Source: Pseudomonadota bacterium (lineage in GTDB: Bacteria; Pseudomonadota; Gammaproteobacteria; Burkholderiales; Rhodocyclaceae). From it: DNA of 45,507 bases. Of this stretch, positions 9,225 to 18,608 are shown in pieces. Under the pieces are notes generated by a model. The model made no database searches. It had not been told where the DNA came from and saw only the letters and a list, made by a program, of their open reading frames with translations. How positions within the stretch are numbered: the first letter of the stretch is position 1; every line of letters begins with the position of its first letter. The stretch is taken from contig JAKOZI010000180.1 of the NCBI GenBank assembly GCA_029780075.1, positions 1-45,507 of the forward strand. Reading direction: 5' to 3'. Position numbers and translations under genes: made by a program.

Positions 9225-9369
9225 GGAGCGTTCCAGGAAAGAGCAAGCCCGCGATTCTAAGGCAATAACCCGCGCGCGCCAAACTCCCTGAAGAACCGGA
9301 ACAGCGTGCCGATGCAGGTCGCACGGTTGTCCCGCGGCAGCACATTTGGCATCTTATTGGCAACGGACG

Positions 9370-9398
9370 TTCATCACGTGCCGACAACCCGTTATGAT
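9370..9398 (+). promoter_or_regulatory. Possible promoter giving a leaderless rstA-like mRNA
   Basis: TTCATC (9370-9375) is followed after 17 bases by TATGAT (9393-9398), a good -10. A start of transcription about 6-7 bases further on would fall at the second of two consecutive ATG codons (9405). No ribosome binding site precedes either ATG. The -35 matches only half of the consensus, so this is tentative. Confidence 0.3.
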
Positions 9399-9401
9399 TG
9401 A

Positions 9402-10124
9402 ATGATGAAGACACGTATCCTGCTGGTCGAGGACGATGAACGCCTCGCCAAACTGACCGCCGAGTACCTGCACAAGAACGATTTCGAGGTCCTTGTCGAG
9501 GCGAATGGCAACAAGGCCGAGACGCGCATCCTGGACGAGCGACCGGACATGGTGATTCTCGACATCATGCTGCCCGGCAAGGACGGCTTCGAAATCTGCC
9601 GTGCCGTCCGCGCCCAATATCGCGGGGTGATCCTGATGCTCACCGCACGTGACGAAGACTTCGACCAGATCCTGGGCCTCGAACTGGGCGCCGACGACTA
9701 TATCACCAAGCCGGTGCAGCCCCGCCTGCTGCTGGCGCGCATCAAGGCCTTGCTGCGCCGCGCACCGGGCAACCCCGTCGTTGCCGATGAAAGCGCTGAA
9801 CCGAGCGAGCCGGCTGAGCTGTCCTTCGGCAGGTTCCGCATCAGCCAGGCGACGCGCAGCACGCAACTTGGCGACGACGGCATCGACCTGACGACGGCGG
9901 AGTTCGACCTGCTGTGGCTGCTTGCCCGCCACGCCGGCAGCATCCTGTCGCGCGACGATCTTCTCCAGGAACTGCGTGGCATCGGTTTCGACGGCCTCGA
10001 CCGATCGATCGACGCGCGCATCTCGAGGCTGCGCCGCAAACTCGGTGACGACCCGGAAAACCCCACGCGTATCAAGACCGTGCGCGGCAAGGGCTATCTG
10101 TTCAGCAAGCATGACTGGCAATAA
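9402..10124 (+). CDS. OmpR-family response regulator, RstA-like
   Basis: This is a 240-residue DNA-binding regulator. The receiver domain (about 1-120) has acidic residues in LVEDDE, phospho-acceptor Asp54 in VILDIMLPG, Thr81 and Lys103 (ITKP). A winged-helix domain (about 145-235) contains TTAEFDLLWLLA and the recognition region LDRSIDARISRLRRKL, and ends in IKTVRGKGYLF. RstA is the closest family by overall look. Its last codons overlap the partner kinase gene by 14 bases. The start may be 9402 or 9405 (two ATGs in a row). It is divergent from the desaturase gene. Confidence 0.9.
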   Translation: MMKTRILLVEDDERLAKLTAEYLHKNDFEVLVEANGNKAETRILDERPDMVILDIMLPGKDGFEICRAVRAQYRGVILMLTARDEDFDQILGLELGADDYITKPVQPRLLLARIKALLRRAPGNPVVADESAEPSEPAELSFGRFRISQATRSTQLGDDGIDLTTAEFDLLWLLARHAGSILSRDDLLQELRGIGFDGLDRSIDARISRLRRKLGDDPENPTRIKTVRGKGYLFSKHDWQ

Positions 10125-11514
10125 CAAGCTCCTGTCGATCCTCGGGAATTACAAGCCCGCGCCCTGGCGCGGGCGCTACAGCCTGTCGCGGCTGTTCTTC
10201 AACTTCTACCTGCTGGTCATGGGTTCCTTCGTGGCCATCGCAATTTTTGCAGACTTCGTCATCTCGACCGCAGTCAAGGGGATCACCGACGATTACACCA
10301 GTCGTTTCATGCGCGGCACCGTCCTGCTGATCGAGGAGGAGCTTTTCCGAAAGCCGCGTTCGGAGTGGCCGAGAACCATCGAGGCACTCGATCGCAAATT
10401 TGCCTACAAGCTTGAAATCGTCGACCGCTGGACCTTGAGTCTTCCGGCGGCACAGGCCGAGAAGCTCGACGGTGGGGAAATGGCGATCGATGCGCAGGGA
10501 GACATCATCTACCACCGCCTCAAGCAGACGCCACAGATTCTCGTCGTCGGACCGATCTCTCCCGAACGCAATCCCGAATACCGGCGCGGCATGCCGCTCG
10601 ACCTGCGCATCAGCCTGCTGACCTGGAGCCTGATCGGTGTATGCCTGGCGATCGTCGTCTGGCTGTGGGTGCATCCGGTGTGGCGAGACCTCGAAGCGAT
10701 GCGTCAGACCGCGCGCGCCCTCGGCGAAGGGCTCTTCGAGGCGCGCGCGCCAATCATGCGCAGCAGCGCCTTCGGACCGCTGGCCGAAACCCTGAATGGC
10801 ATGGCCGAGCGCATACAGCGGCTGATCGCCACGCAGAAGGAGTTGTCGAGCGCCATTTCGCACGAGTTGCGTACGCCCATTGCGCGCCTGCGCTTCGCGC
10901 TCGAGATGCTCGCCGAAACCCATGACGCCGCCGAAGGCGAGCGTTTGTCGCGCATGATGGAGTCCGACCTCGATGAACTCGACGGACTGATCGACTCCAG
11001 CCTGACCTACGCCCGCTTCGAGCGCGAACAGCCGGAACTGCATCTCGCCGAAGTGGAGATCGCGCCCTGGCTTGAAGAACAGGTCGAGGGCATCCGCCTG
11101 CTGGGACGCCAGCTCGAGCTGCTGGTCGATACCGACGCCTTGCCGCCGCAGTTGCGCGTCGACCTCGATCGTCGCAGCATGCCCTACGCGATGACCAACC
11201 TCCTGCGCAACGCCATCAAGTACGCCAGGACGCGCATCAGGGTGAACGCGGAAATCGTCGGTGACCAGATCCAGGTGCATGTCGACGACGACGGTATTGG
11301 CATCCCCCCCGGGGAACGCGAGCGGGTGTTCTCTGCCTTCACCCGCCTCGACCGTTCGCGCGACCGATCGACCGGCGGCTATGGGCTCGGTCTGGCGATC
11401 GCGCGACTGGTACTGGAGCAGCACAGCGGCACTGCCTTTGCCGGAGAATCGCCGCTGGGCGGCGCCCGCTTCACGCTGAGTTGGCCGCTGTCACAAAACG
11501 TCACTGAAAGCTGA
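10111..11514 (+). CDS. Sensor histidine kinase, RstB-like
   Basis: This 467-residue inner-membrane kinase is the partner of the preceding regulator. It has an N-terminal membrane segment (about 25-52), a periplasmic sensing loop of about 110 residues, and a second membrane segment (ISLLTWSLIGVCLAIVVWLW). Then come a HAMP-like linker, HisKA with His251 in SAISHELRTPIARLR, and an HATPase domain with NLLRNAIKYA (N box), DDDGIGIP (G1) and GGYGLGLAIA (G2). The start ATG lies inside the end of the regulator gene, indicating coupled translation. The periplasmic stimulus is unknown. No terminator was seen directly after it, so the two small ORFs downstream could share the transcript. Confidence 0.9.
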   Translation: MTGNNKLLSILGNYKPAPWRGRYSLSRLFFNFYLLVMGSFVAIAIFADFVISTAVKGITDDYTSRFMRGTVLLIEEELFRKPRSEWPRTIEALDRKFAYKLEIVDRWTLSLPAAQAEKLDGGEMAIDAQGDIIYHRLKQTPQILVVGPISPERNPEYRRGMPLDLRISLLTWSLIGVCLAIVVWLWVHPVWRDLEAMRQTARALGEGLFEARAPIMRSSAFGPLAETLNGMAERIQRLIATQKELSSAISHELRTPIARLRFALEMLAETHDAAEGERLSRMMESDLDELDGLIDSSLTYARFEREQPELHLAEVEIAPWLEEQVEGIRLLGRQLELLVDTDALPPQLRVDLDRRSMPYAMTNLLRNAIKYARTRIRVNAEIVGDQIQVHVDDDGIGIPPGERERVFSAFTRLDRSRDRSTGGYGLGLAIARLVLEQHSGTAFAGESPLGGARFTLSWPLSQNVTES

Positions 11515-11592
11515 CGCAAACACAGAAGACGCTCTGGCCGGTCGGCCCCTATCATGGCACCTGTTCACAAAACAACGATAGAGGAAGACGAC

Positions 11593-11748
11593 ATGAGCGA
11601 ATTCAATTTGAACTACGAGCGGTTTCTTGCCGCATCCCGCCTACACTTCTTCGCCGGCGAACTGGGTTCAGCCTCTGCACAGGACACCGAGGACGATTCA
11701 TCGGACGCCTGCGGCGAAACAGCGCATCGCCCTCACGCCAATACATGA
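11593..11748 (+). CDS. Small hypothetical protein (51 aa), first of an overlapping pair
   Basis: A strong GAGGAA ribosome binding site sits 6 bases before an ATG that opens a 51-residue frame beginning MSEFNLNYERFLAASRLHFF. The protein is acidic in its second half (EDDSSDAC) and has no obvious membrane segment. It ends in an ATGA overlap with the next small ORF, which argues that both are translated. It lies 78 bases after the RstB-like kinase. No known family was recognised. An upstream in-frame ATG at 11554 has no ribosome binding site. Confidence 0.55.
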   Translation: MSEFNLNYERFLAASRLHFFAGELGSASAQDTEDDSSDACGETAHRPHANT

Positions 11749-11942
11749 GCGCAGTGGCGCAATCCCCTGTGCCCTTCCCGTTGGCTGAAGGAATCGGTAT
11801 CTTTGTCGGGATTGTCGCCTGGGACGTTTTGAGCGTCGGAGAGATGGAACTCCTCAAGGCGTCGCTGGTTGCCACCGCCGGCGCGCTGCTCTGGTACGGC
11901 GTACGCTGCTGGCTAACCACCAACCGCCGCAAGGGGCCCTGA
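11745..11942 (+). CDS. Small membrane protein (65 aa), second of an overlapping pair
   Basis: This 65-residue frame overlaps the preceding small ORF by ATGA. It has a proline-rich start, a first hydrophobic stretch (LAEGIGIFVGIVAWDVL), a second one (LLKASLVATAGALLWYGV) and a basic C-terminus (RCWLTTNRRKGP). That suggests a small inner-membrane protein with two helices and a cytoplasmic basic tail. Followed by a hairpin terminator at 12010-12041. Function unknown. Its position after a two-component system makes it a candidate accessory or target protein, but that is only inference. Confidence 0.5.
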   Translation: MSAVAQSPVPFPLAEGIGIFVGIVAWDVLSVGEMELLKASLVATAGALLWYGVRCWLTTNRRKGP

Positions 11943-11983
11943 ACAAGAATAGCAAGTTCCTGACCGGATTACCCTTCCCTCAC

Positions 11984-12041
11984 GCCCGTTGCCATGACGG
12001 GCCTTGATTCCCGCGCTACTCCCCCTGCGCGGGTTTTTTTT
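11984..12041 (+). terminator. Rho-independent terminator (tandem hairpins) after the small ORF pair
   Basis: CCCGCGC (12010-12016) pairs with GCGCGGG (12027-12033) across a 10-base loop, followed by eight Ts. A second hairpin just upstream pairs GCCCGT (11984-11989) with ACGGGC (11997-12002). The T-run supports termination on the plus strand. Confidence 0.85.
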
Positions 12042-12142
12042 GCCCGTGCCCGGCCACCCTCAGGAAGGTCCACGACCTTGGCATTCATGCAGAGTGGCCT
12101 GGCTGATCACCCTACACGCAACGAGTCTGAGCGACGCTCTGC

Positions 12143-12151
12143 TGCTATACT
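12143..12151 (+). promoter_or_regulatory. Extended -10 promoter for the MBL-fold hydrolase
   Basis: TGCTATACT matches the extended -10 form TGnTATAAT with one mismatch, 41 bases before the ATG at 12192. There is no good -35, as is allowed for extended -10 promoters. Confidence 0.45.
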
Positions 12152-12191
12152 CACCCGCTTTCTTCACCCAACACCAGCGCCAACGCAGACC

Positions 12192-12824
12192 ATGAAATTT
12201 CAGATCATCCCAGTCACCCCTTTCGCACAAAACTGCAGCCTTCTGTGGTGCGAGCAAACGCAACGCGGCGCGGTGGTCGACCCGGGAGGCGACGTGTCGC
12301 GGATCATGCGTGCTGTCGAGGCCAACGGAGTCATACTGGAGAAGATCCTGGTCACGCACGGGCATATCGACCACGCCGGTGCGGTAGCCGAAATGGCGTC
12401 GCGCCTCTCCCTGCCTATCGAGGGGCCGCAGTGCGAGGATAAATTCTGGATTGATGGCATGCCGGCACAGAGCAAGATGTTCGGCTTCCCGAACGTGCTG
12501 GCCTTTACTCCGGACCGCTGGCTTGAGCAGGGCGACACGATATGTTTCGGCAACGTCGAGATGGATGTCCTGCATTGTCCCGGACACACGCCGGGTCACG
12601 TCGTCTTCTTCAACCGCCGTGGCCGACTGGCGATCGTCGGCGACGTGCTGTTCCAGGGGTCGATCGGTCGCACCGATTTCCCCAAAGGCGATTTCGATAC
12701 GCTGATCTCCTCGATCCGCGACCGGCTCTGGCCACTCGGCAACGATGTGGCGTTCATTCCCGGCCACGGACCGATGTCGACCTTCGGTGATGAACGGCGC
12801 AGCAACCCCTTCTGTGGCGACTAG
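12192..12824 (+). CDS. MBL-fold metallohydrolase, glyoxalase II-like (YcbL type)
   Basis: This is a 210-residue cytoplasmic metallo-beta-lactamase-fold hydrolase. The metal motif THGHIDHAG (His56, His58, Asp60, His61) is present. It is followed by [14 protein letters not shown] with the bridging Asp, and the C-terminal FIPGHGP. The length and motif spacing fit the YcbL class related to glyoxalase II, but without the C-terminal glutathione-binding domain of GloB. The substrate is not defined. The upstream extension of the frame lies in a region with a terminator and promoter, so the ATG at 12192 ([11 protein letters not shown]) is preferred. Confidence 0.88.
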   Translation: MKFQIIPVTPFAQNCSLLWCEQTQRGAVVDPGGDVSRIMRAVEANGVILEKILVTHGHIDHAGAVAEMASRLSLPIEGPQCEDKFWIDGMPAQSKMFGFPNVLAFTPDRWLEQGDTICFGNVEMDVLHCPGHTPGHVVFFNRRGRLAIVGDVLFQGSIGRTDFPKGDFDTLISSIRDRLWPLGNDVAFIPGHGPMSTFGDERRSNPFCGD

Positions 12825-12850
12825 CGCGTAGTGTAATCGTTGGTGGTGTC

Positions 12851-12886
12851 AAAAAAACGGCGAGGTGCCGAATGGAGCACCTCGCC
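12851..12886 (-). terminator. Rho-independent terminator of lpdA
   Basis: A perfect 10-base stem, GGCGAGGTGC (12859-12868) with GCACCTCGCC (12877-12886) and an 8-base loop, is followed on the minus strand by a run of seven Us (A-run at 12851-12857). It lies 20 bases past the lpdA stop and closes the sucA-sucB-lpdA transcript. Confidence 0.93.
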
Positions 12887-12905
12887 TGCTTTCTGGCGGC
12901 TCCGC

Positions 12906-14342
12906 CTAGAAGTGCAACGGCCTCTTGTCGCAGGCGAGTGCCGCTTCGTGAACCACCTCCGACAGCGTCGGGTGTGCGTGGCAGATGCGCGCAAGGTCTT
13001 CCGCAGCGGCGCCGAACTCCATCGCCACCACGGCTTCCGAGATCAACTCGGACGCGTTCGCACCGATGATATGGACGCCCAGGATGCGGTCAGTGTCGGC
13101 ACAGGCAAGCATTTTGACAAAGCCGGTTGGTTCCCCCATGCCAAGCGCACGACCATTTGCAGCGAAGGGAATCTTGCCAGTCTTGAAGGCCACGCCTTCG
13201 GCTTTGAGTTGCTGCTCGGTCCTGCCGACCCAGGCGATCTCCGGACTGGTGTAGATCACCCATGGGATGGTGTCGAAATTGCAGTGCCCCGCCTGACCAG
13301 CCATGATCTCGGCAACCATGACCCCCTCTTCCATCGCCTTGTGCGCCAGCATCGGACCGGCAACGACGTCACCCAACGCCCAAACACCGGGCAGATTGGT
13401 CCGGCAATGGGCATCGACCACGATTTGTCCGCGCTCGTTGATATGGAGACCCACCTTGTCGGCATCCAGGCCGTCGGTGTTCGGGATGCGGCCAATCGAT
13501 ACGATGAGGCGATCGGCGTCGAGCTTCTGCTCGTTGCCGCCCTTGTCCGTATAGTCGATCGAAACGCCCTTCTGCGAGATCTTGACGTCGCCGATTTCAA
13601 TCCCGGTCACGATTTTGAGGCCCTGCTTGGCAAACACTTTGGCCGCTTCCTTGGCAACATCAACGTCAACCACGGAGAGAAAGTCCGGCAGTGCTTCGAG
13701 AAGGGTCACGTCGGCACCGAGCCGGCGCCAGACGCTACCCATTTCCAGGCCAATAACGCCAGCGCCGATGACTGCGAGTTTTTTTGGCACGATGTCGATA
13801 TCGAGCGCCCCGACGTTGTCGCAGACGATCTCGTTATCGACCGGGACACCGGGCAAGTGACGAGCCTTGGACCCGGTGGCGACGATCACCTGCTTCGCCT
13901 CGACCAACTCATCGCCAACACGCAATTGCCAGACCTCACTTCCGGCATCCCCGTTACGTCCAACAAAAGCGCCGTGGCCGTTCAGCAGGGTGACCTTGTT
14001 CTTCTTGAACAGACCCTTGATGCCGCTGGTCAGTTGTTTGACGATGCCGTCCTTGCGCCCCACCATCTTCGCTACATCAATAGTCGGCGTACCGACCGAA
14101 ATACCCTGCTCGGCGAAGCCGTGTCCGGCTTCCTCGAAGACGTGCGAGGTGTGCAACAAGGCTTTCGACGGGATGCAACCAACGTTCAGACAGGTTCCGC
14201 CAAGACGCGGTTCGCCCTTGGGATCTGCATAGGCATTCGATTCACAACAGGCGACATTGAAACCGAGCTGCGCGGCTCGAATGGCCGCAATATAGCCACC
14301 TGGACCAGCACCGACAACAAGAACGTCAAATTGCTTGGACAT
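12906..14342 (-). CDS. lpdA: Dihydrolipoyl dehydrogenase (E3)
   Basis: This 478-residue flavoprotein is the E3 of the 2-oxoglutarate dehydrogenase complex. It reoxidises dihydrolipoyl groups on E2 and passes the electrons to NAD+. It has the FAD-binding GAGPGGY motif at the N-terminus, the redox pair Cys51/Cys56 in [13 protein letters not shown], the NAD-binding [14 protein letters not shown] segment, and the active-site His457-Glu462 dyad in HAHPTLSE. The ATG at 14342 has GAAAGGGAA upstream; an in-frame start 30 bases earlier falls inside a palindromic repeat and is unlikely. It is the last gene of the suc cluster and ends at a strong terminator. Confidence 0.95.
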   Translation of the reverse strand: MSKQFDVLVVGAGPGGYIAAIRAAQLGFNVACCESNAYADPKGEPRLGGTCLNVGCIPSKALLHTSHVFEEAGHGFAEQGISVGTPTIDVAKMVGRKDGIVKQLTSGIKGLFKKNKVTLLNGHGAFVGRNGDAGSEVWQLRVGDELVEAKQVIVATGSKARHLPGVPVDNEIVCDNVGALDIDIVPKKLAVIGAGVIGLEMGSVWRRLGADVTLLEALPDFLSVVDVDVAKEAAKVFAKQGLKIVTGIEIGDVKISQKGVSIDYTDKGGNEQKLDADRLIVSIGRIPNTDGLDADKVGLHINERGQIVVDAHCRTNLPGVWALGDVVAGPMLAHKAMEEGVMVAEIMAGQAGHCNFDTIPWVIYTSPEIAWVGRTEQQLKAEGVAFKTGKIPFAANGRALGMGEPTGFVKMLACADTDRILGVHIIGANASELISEAVVAMEFGAAAEDLARICHAHPTLSEVVHEAALACDKRPLHF

Positions 14343-14357
14343 GATAAATTCCCTTTC

Positions 14358-14438
14358 TAACCGCAGAGACACAAAGGCACGGAGGCCGCACAGAGAAGTT
14401 CCTCTGTGTGTCTCCGTGCCCCGGTGATGAGTGGTTAA
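14358..14438. repeat. Long imperfect palindrome between sucB and lpdA
   Basis: A perfect 9-base stem, GGCACGGAG (14376-14384) with CTCCGTGCC (14412-14420), encloses a second stem, CACAGAG (14389-14395) with CTCTGTG (14402-14408). Outer, less perfect arms extend to CTAACCGC on the left and GTGGTTAAA on the right, where the TTA is the sucB stop codon. It resembles the extragenic palindromes built from 'cagagacac' words that are scattered in Rhodocyclales genomes. That resemblance is from memory; only one copy is in this window. It would fold in the mRNA between the E2 and E3 cistrons. Confidence 0.7.
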
Positions 14439-15688
14439 ACGCCGAGCAGCAGGCGCGCTGGATCTTCCAACGCCTCTTTCATCGTGACCAGACCGAGTAC
14501 CGCTTCGCGGCCATCGATGATGCGATGGTCATACGACATCGCCAGATAATTGATCGGACGAATCATGATCTGGCCATTCTCGACGACCGGACGGTCTTTG
14601 GTGGCATGAATGCCGAGGATCGCAGACTGCGGGGGGTTGATGATCGGCGTAGACAGCATCGAGCCGAAAACACCGCCGTTCGAGATCGAGAAGGTGCCAC
14701 CTGTCAGATCTTCCATGGACAGCTTGCCATCCTTGGCTTTAACACCAAACTCGCCAATCTTCTTCTCGATGTCGGCGATCGTCATCTGGTCTGCGTCACG
14801 CAGAATCGGAACGACGAGACCGCGCGGACTACCCACGGCGATGCCGATGTCGATATAGCCATGATAGACGATATCGTTGCCATCCACCGAAGCGTTGATC
14901 ACCGGGAATTTCTGAAGCGCAGCAACGGCAGCCTTGACGAAGAAACCCATGAAACCAAGGCGAACGCCATGCGCCTTCTCGAAGCGGTCGCCGTACTGCT
15001 TGCGCAGCGCCATGATTGGCCCCATGTTGACTTCGTTGAAAGTGGTCAGGATCGCGTTGCTGGCCTGTGACTGCAGCAGGCGCTCGGCAACCCGGGCGCG
15101 CAGGCGGGACATCGGCACGCGCTGCTCCGGGCGATCACCCAACGGAACCGTCACTGTCGGGGCCGGGGCGAGCACCGCAGCAGTGCTCGCGGCCGGTGCC
15201 GGAGCGGCAGCCGCCGCCGGTTTTACTGCCGGAATCTGGGCGGCGAGCGCATCGGCTTTGGTCACACGTCCGCCGCGCCCGGTACCGGCGACGTCACTCG
15301 CGGCGACACCTTTTTCTTCCAGGATCTTGCGGGCGGCCGGCAGAGCCACGCCAGACGCAGTCGCCGCGGCCGCCGCCGTGGGCGCGGCGATCGCTTCGGG
15401 CGTGCTTGCAACGGGCTTGGCAGCAGCCGGTGCAACTGTGCCGGCCTGCGCTGCGGTGTCGATGCGTGCAATCACCTCGCCCGCGACAACGGTTTCGCCA
15501 TCGCTTTTGACAATCTCAACCAACACGCCGCTATCCGGTGCCGGCAGTTCGAGGACGACCTTGTCGGTCTCGATGTCGATCAGGTTATCATCCCGCGCGA
15601 CCGCTTCGCCGGCCTTCCTGTGCCAGGACACCAGGGTAGCTTCGGCGACGGACTCGGAAAGCTGTGGAACTTTGACGTCGATGATCAT
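14435..15688 (-). CDS. sucB: Dihydrolipoyllysine-residue succinyltransferase, E2 of 2-oxoglutarate dehydrogenase
   Basis: This 417-residue E2 core protein transfers the succinyl group from lipoyl-lysine to CoA. A single lipoyl domain (about 1-76) carries Lys43 in IETDKVVLE. An Ala/Pro-rich swinging linker follows. Then come the E1/E3-binding domain ([19 protein letters not shown]...GRVTKADAL), a second Ala/Pro linker and the catalytic domain, ending in DHRIIDG with His388 and Asp392. It lies 12 bases after sucA and is separated from lpdA by a palindromic repeat that overlaps its stop codon. The gene order E1-E2-E3 supports the 2-oxoglutarate rather than the pyruvate complex. Confidence 0.95.
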   Translation of the reverse strand: MIIDVKVPQLSESVAEATLVSWHRKAGEAVARDDNLIDIETDKVVLELPAPDSGVLVEIVKSDGETVVAGEVIARIDTAAQAGTVAPAAAKPVASTPEAIAAPTAAAAATASGVALPAARKILEEKGVAASDVAGTGRGGRVTKADALAAQIPAVKPAAAAAPAPAASTAAVLAPAPTVTVPLGDRPEQRVPMSRLRARVAERLLQSQASNAILTTFNEVNMGPIMALRKQYGDRFEKAHGVRLGFMGFFVKAAVAALQKFPVINASVDGNDIVYHGYIDIGIAVGSPRGLVVPILRDADQMTIADIEKKIGEFGVKAKDGKLSMEDLTGGTFSISNGGVFGSMLSTPIINPPQSAILGIHATKDRPVVENGQIMIRPINYLAMSYDHRIIDGREAVLGLVTMKEALEDPARLLLGV

Positions 15689-15700
15689 GTTCTCTCCGTT

Positions 15701-18541
15701 CTAGGGCAGTTTGTAGTACTCGATCTCACCAAATGCGGATTCAATCAGAGCCTTTTGTTGGGCGTTGTGCTTGCTATGGTAGCCGACAGCCGGGGAAGCC
15801 GATGCGGGCCGGGAAACAAGCAGGAGATGCTGCTTGTCGCTGAGCGACCGCGACAGGTGCTGACGCGAGGCGATCCAGTACCAGGCTCCCTGATTGCGCG
15901 GCTCTTCCTGACACCAGACGACCTCGGTGGCTTTCGGATACTTCGCAAGCTCCTCCTGGAACGACTCCTGCGGGAAGGGATAGAACTGTTCAAGACGAGC
16001 GATCGCAACATGCGAAATCTTCCTCTCGTGCCTTGCAGCCACCAGTTCGTAATAGACCTTGCCGGAACAGAAGACGACACGCGTCACTTTCTTGGCGTTG
16101 ATCGGCTCGACCTCGCCGATCACCGGGCGGAATTGACCTTCGCTCAACTCTTCCAGCGTCGACGTCGCATCCTTGTGGCGCAACAGCGATTTCGGAGAAA
16201 AGACAATCAGCGGCTTGCGCTGACTACGCAACGCTTGCCGACGCAACATGTGGAAGACCTGTGCTGGCGTCGATGGCTGGCAGACTTCCATGTTCATCTC
16301 GGCACACAATTGCATGTAGCGCTCGATGCGTGCCGATGAATGCTCCGGACCCTGCCCCTCGTAGCCGTGCGGCAGCAGCAGTACCAGGCCGCTGGCCCGA
16401 CCCCATTTGGCTTCACCGGCAGCGATGAACTGATCGATCACTACCTGCGCACCATTGGCGAAATCACCGAACTGCGCCTCCCAGACCACCAGTTCATGGG
16501 GATTGGCTGAAGTGTAGCCATACTCGAACGCCAGTACCGCTTCCTCCGAGAGCACCGAGTCAAAGCATTGGAAACCTCCCTGTCTGTCCTGCAGGTTGGC
16601 CAGAGGATAGTAGGTTCCGTGGTCCCAGTGTTCACGATTCTGATCGTGCAGGGCAGCGTGCCTGTGGAAAAAGGTGCTGCGTCCGACATCTTCGCCAGAA
16701 ATACGAACGCCGTAGCCTGAAACCAGCACCGAAGCGTAGGCGAGGTTTTCAGCCATACCCCAGTCGACCGGGAGCTTGCCCTCACCCATCAGCCGTCGGT
16801 CTTCAATGATCTTCTTGACCCGACTATGCAGGGTAAAATTCTGCGGGATCGTCGTCAGCCGCTCGGCAAGCCGCTGCAACTCGTTGATCGGCACCGTCGT
16901 ATCGCAGTTTTCGATGTATTTTGGCGAAAGGAACGGAGTCCAGTCGATGGTCATCGGGTGTTTGTAGCCAGCGAGCACCGGGTTGTACAACAGTTCGCCA
17001 CGGTCAAGGTGAGCGCGATAATCGGCGATGATCTCGTCCGGCCCCTCCGGGTGCAGGACACCCTCGGCAACCAGCTTGTCCGCATAGAGCTTGCGCGTTC
17101 CGGGATGCATCTGGATCTTTTTGTACATCAGCGGCTGCGTGACCATCGGCTCGTCCTGCTCGTTATGGCCGAGCTTGCGGTAGCAAACGATGTCCACCAC
17201 CACATCCTTCCTGAAAGTCCTGCGGTAGTCCACTGCGATGCTGGTGACCAGCGCCACTGCCTCGGGATCATCGCCGTTGACATGGAAGATCGGAGCTTCG
17301 GCCATCTTGAAGATGTCGGTACAGTACAGCGACGAACGATAATCGCGCGGATCGGAGGTGGTAAAACCGATCTGGTTATTGACCACGATATGAACCGTGC
17401 CACCGACGCCGTAGCCTCGTGTTTGCGCGAAGTTGAGCATTTCCTGGTTGACGCCCTGGCCAGCGACCGCTGCATCACCGTGGATGAGTACCGCCAGCAC
17501 CTTGTCCTTGCCATTCTCGCCGCGACGCCGTTGACGCGAGAAGACCGATCCGACGACTACCGGGTTTACGATCTCGAGATGTGACGGGTTGAAAGCGAGT
17601 GTCAAATGGCAAGGGCCGCCAGGAGTGGACACGTCGGACGAGTAACCCATGTGATACTTGACGTCACCGGCTGCGAGATCCTGCGCCTTCCTGCCCTCGA
17701 ACTCGTCGAACAGCATCGCCGGCGCCTTGCCGAGGGTATTGACCAGGACATTGAGACGGCCGCGGTGGGCCATTCCGACGACGATTTCATCAACACCGCC
17801 AGCACCAGCGACCCGAATCAACTCATCCATGGCGACGATGGTGGATTCCCCACCTTCGAGCGAGAAACGCTTCTGGCCAACGTAGCGGGTGTGCAGATAA
17901 CGCTCAAGTGTCTCTGCGGCCGTCAGGCGCTCGAGCATGCGCTTGCGCTCATCAGCAGTATACGTCGGCTTGGAATGGATCCGCTCCAGCCGATCCTGGA
18001 TCCAGCGCTTCTCGGCCACCGTGCTGAGGTACATGTACTCGACCCCGATCGAGCCGCAATACGTCGCCTTCAAGGCGTCGTAGATCTGGCCAAAGGTCGC
18101 ATGGTCCGGCGTCCCCTTGAACGAACCGGCATTGAACACCGTGTTCAGATCGGCATCCGACAGCCCGTAATACGCCGGGTCAAGCTGCGGCACATCCGGG
18201 CGCGGTGTGCGCTTGAGCGGATCCAGGTTGGCCCAGCGATCGCCGATGAAACGATACGAGGTGATCATCTGCAGAATGCCGACCTGCTTCCTGTCATCTA
18301 TGGGTGCCACGGCGGCAGCCCGGTAGCCACCCTTCCTCGCCTGTTCGGCGAACGCATTGATCACCGGCAGATGCGGAACGTCGCGCGCCACATGACCCGG
18401 CAATTGCGCCAGCTTGTCGAAGTATTCGCGCCACTGTTCGGAGACGGATCCGGGGTTGTCGAGGTAGTTTTCATACAACTCCTCGACAAAAGGCGCGTTG
18501 CCGCCAAAGAGGAGGGAGTTACCAAAAAGCTGATTCATCAT
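15701..18541 (-). CDS. sucA: 2-oxoglutarate dehydrogenase E1 component
   Basis: This 946-residue thiamine diphosphate enzyme decarboxylates 2-oxoglutarate and loads succinyl onto the E2 lipoyl arm. The N-terminus (LFGGNAPFVEELYENYLDNP) is the E2-binding segment typical of OdhA/SucA. The ThDP/Mg motif region is recognisable at LIHGDAAVAGQG with NNQIGFTTSDP. Active-site segments VGMAHRGRLNVL and LPHGYEGQGPEHSSAR are present. The length is normal for the family. Two ATGs in a row (18541 and 18538) are possible starts, with AGGTAA upstream. A terminator separates it from gltA, so it should have its own promoter in 18542-18608. Confidence 0.96.
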   Translation of the reverse strand: MMNQLFGNSLLFGGNAPFVEELYENYLDNPGSVSEQWREYFDKLAQLPGHVARDVPHLPVINAFAEQARKGGYRAAAVAPIDDRKQVGILQMITSYRFIGDRWANLDPLKRTPRPDVPQLDPAYYGLSDADLNTVFNAGSFKGTPDHATFGQIYDALKATYCGSIGVEYMYLSTVAEKRWIQDRLERIHSKPTYTADERKRMLERLTAAETLERYLHTRYVGQKRFSLEGGESTIVAMDELIRVAGAGGVDEIVVGMAHRGRLNVLVNTLGKAPAMLFDEFEGRKAQDLAAGDVKYHMGYSSDVSTPGGPCHLTLAFNPSHLEIVNPVVVGSVFSRQRRRGENGKDKVLAVLIHGDAAVAGQGVNQEMLNFAQTRGYGVGGTVHIVVNNQIGFTTSDPRDYRSSLYCTDIFKMAEAPIFHVNGDDPEAVALVTSIAVDYRRTFRKDVVVDIVCYRKLGHNEQDEPMVTQPLMYKKIQMHPGTRKLYADKLVAEGVLHPEGPDEIIADYRAHLDRGELLYNPVLAGYKHPMTIDWTPFLSPKYIENCDTTVPINELQRLAERLTTIPQNFTLHSRVKKIIEDRRLMGEGKLPVDWGMAENLAYASVLVSGYGVRISGEDVGRSTFFHRHAALHDQNREHWDHGTYYPLANLQDRQGGFQCFDSVLSEEAVLAFEYGYTSANPHELVVWEAQFGDFANGAQVVIDQFIAAGEAKWGRASGLVLLLPHGYEGQGPEHSSARIERYMQLCAEMNMEVCQPSTPAQVFHMLRRQALRSQRKPLIVFSPKSLLRHKDATSTLEELSEGQFRPVIGEVEPINAKKVTRVVFCSGKVYYELVAARHERKISHVAIARLEQFYPFPQESFQEELAKYPKATEVVWCQEEPRNQGAWYWIASRQHLSRSLSDKQHLLLVSRPASASPAVGYHSKHNAQQKALIESAFGEIEYYKLP

Positions 18542-18608
18542 GGCAGTTACCTGTCGTCACCGTTCTGGTTCGAATTAAGGAAAGCCGTGGCCGAAAAGTC
18601 ACAGCATG

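Noticed and set aside
10102-11424. 440-residue minus-strand frame opposite the RstB-like kinase
   Set aside because: Shadow frame of a gene with complete kinase motifs; no ribosome binding site or domain of its own.
12840-14360. 506-residue plus-strand frame opposite lpdA
   Set aside because: Antisense shadow of an intact dihydrolipoyl dehydrogenase, and it begins inside the lpdA terminator.
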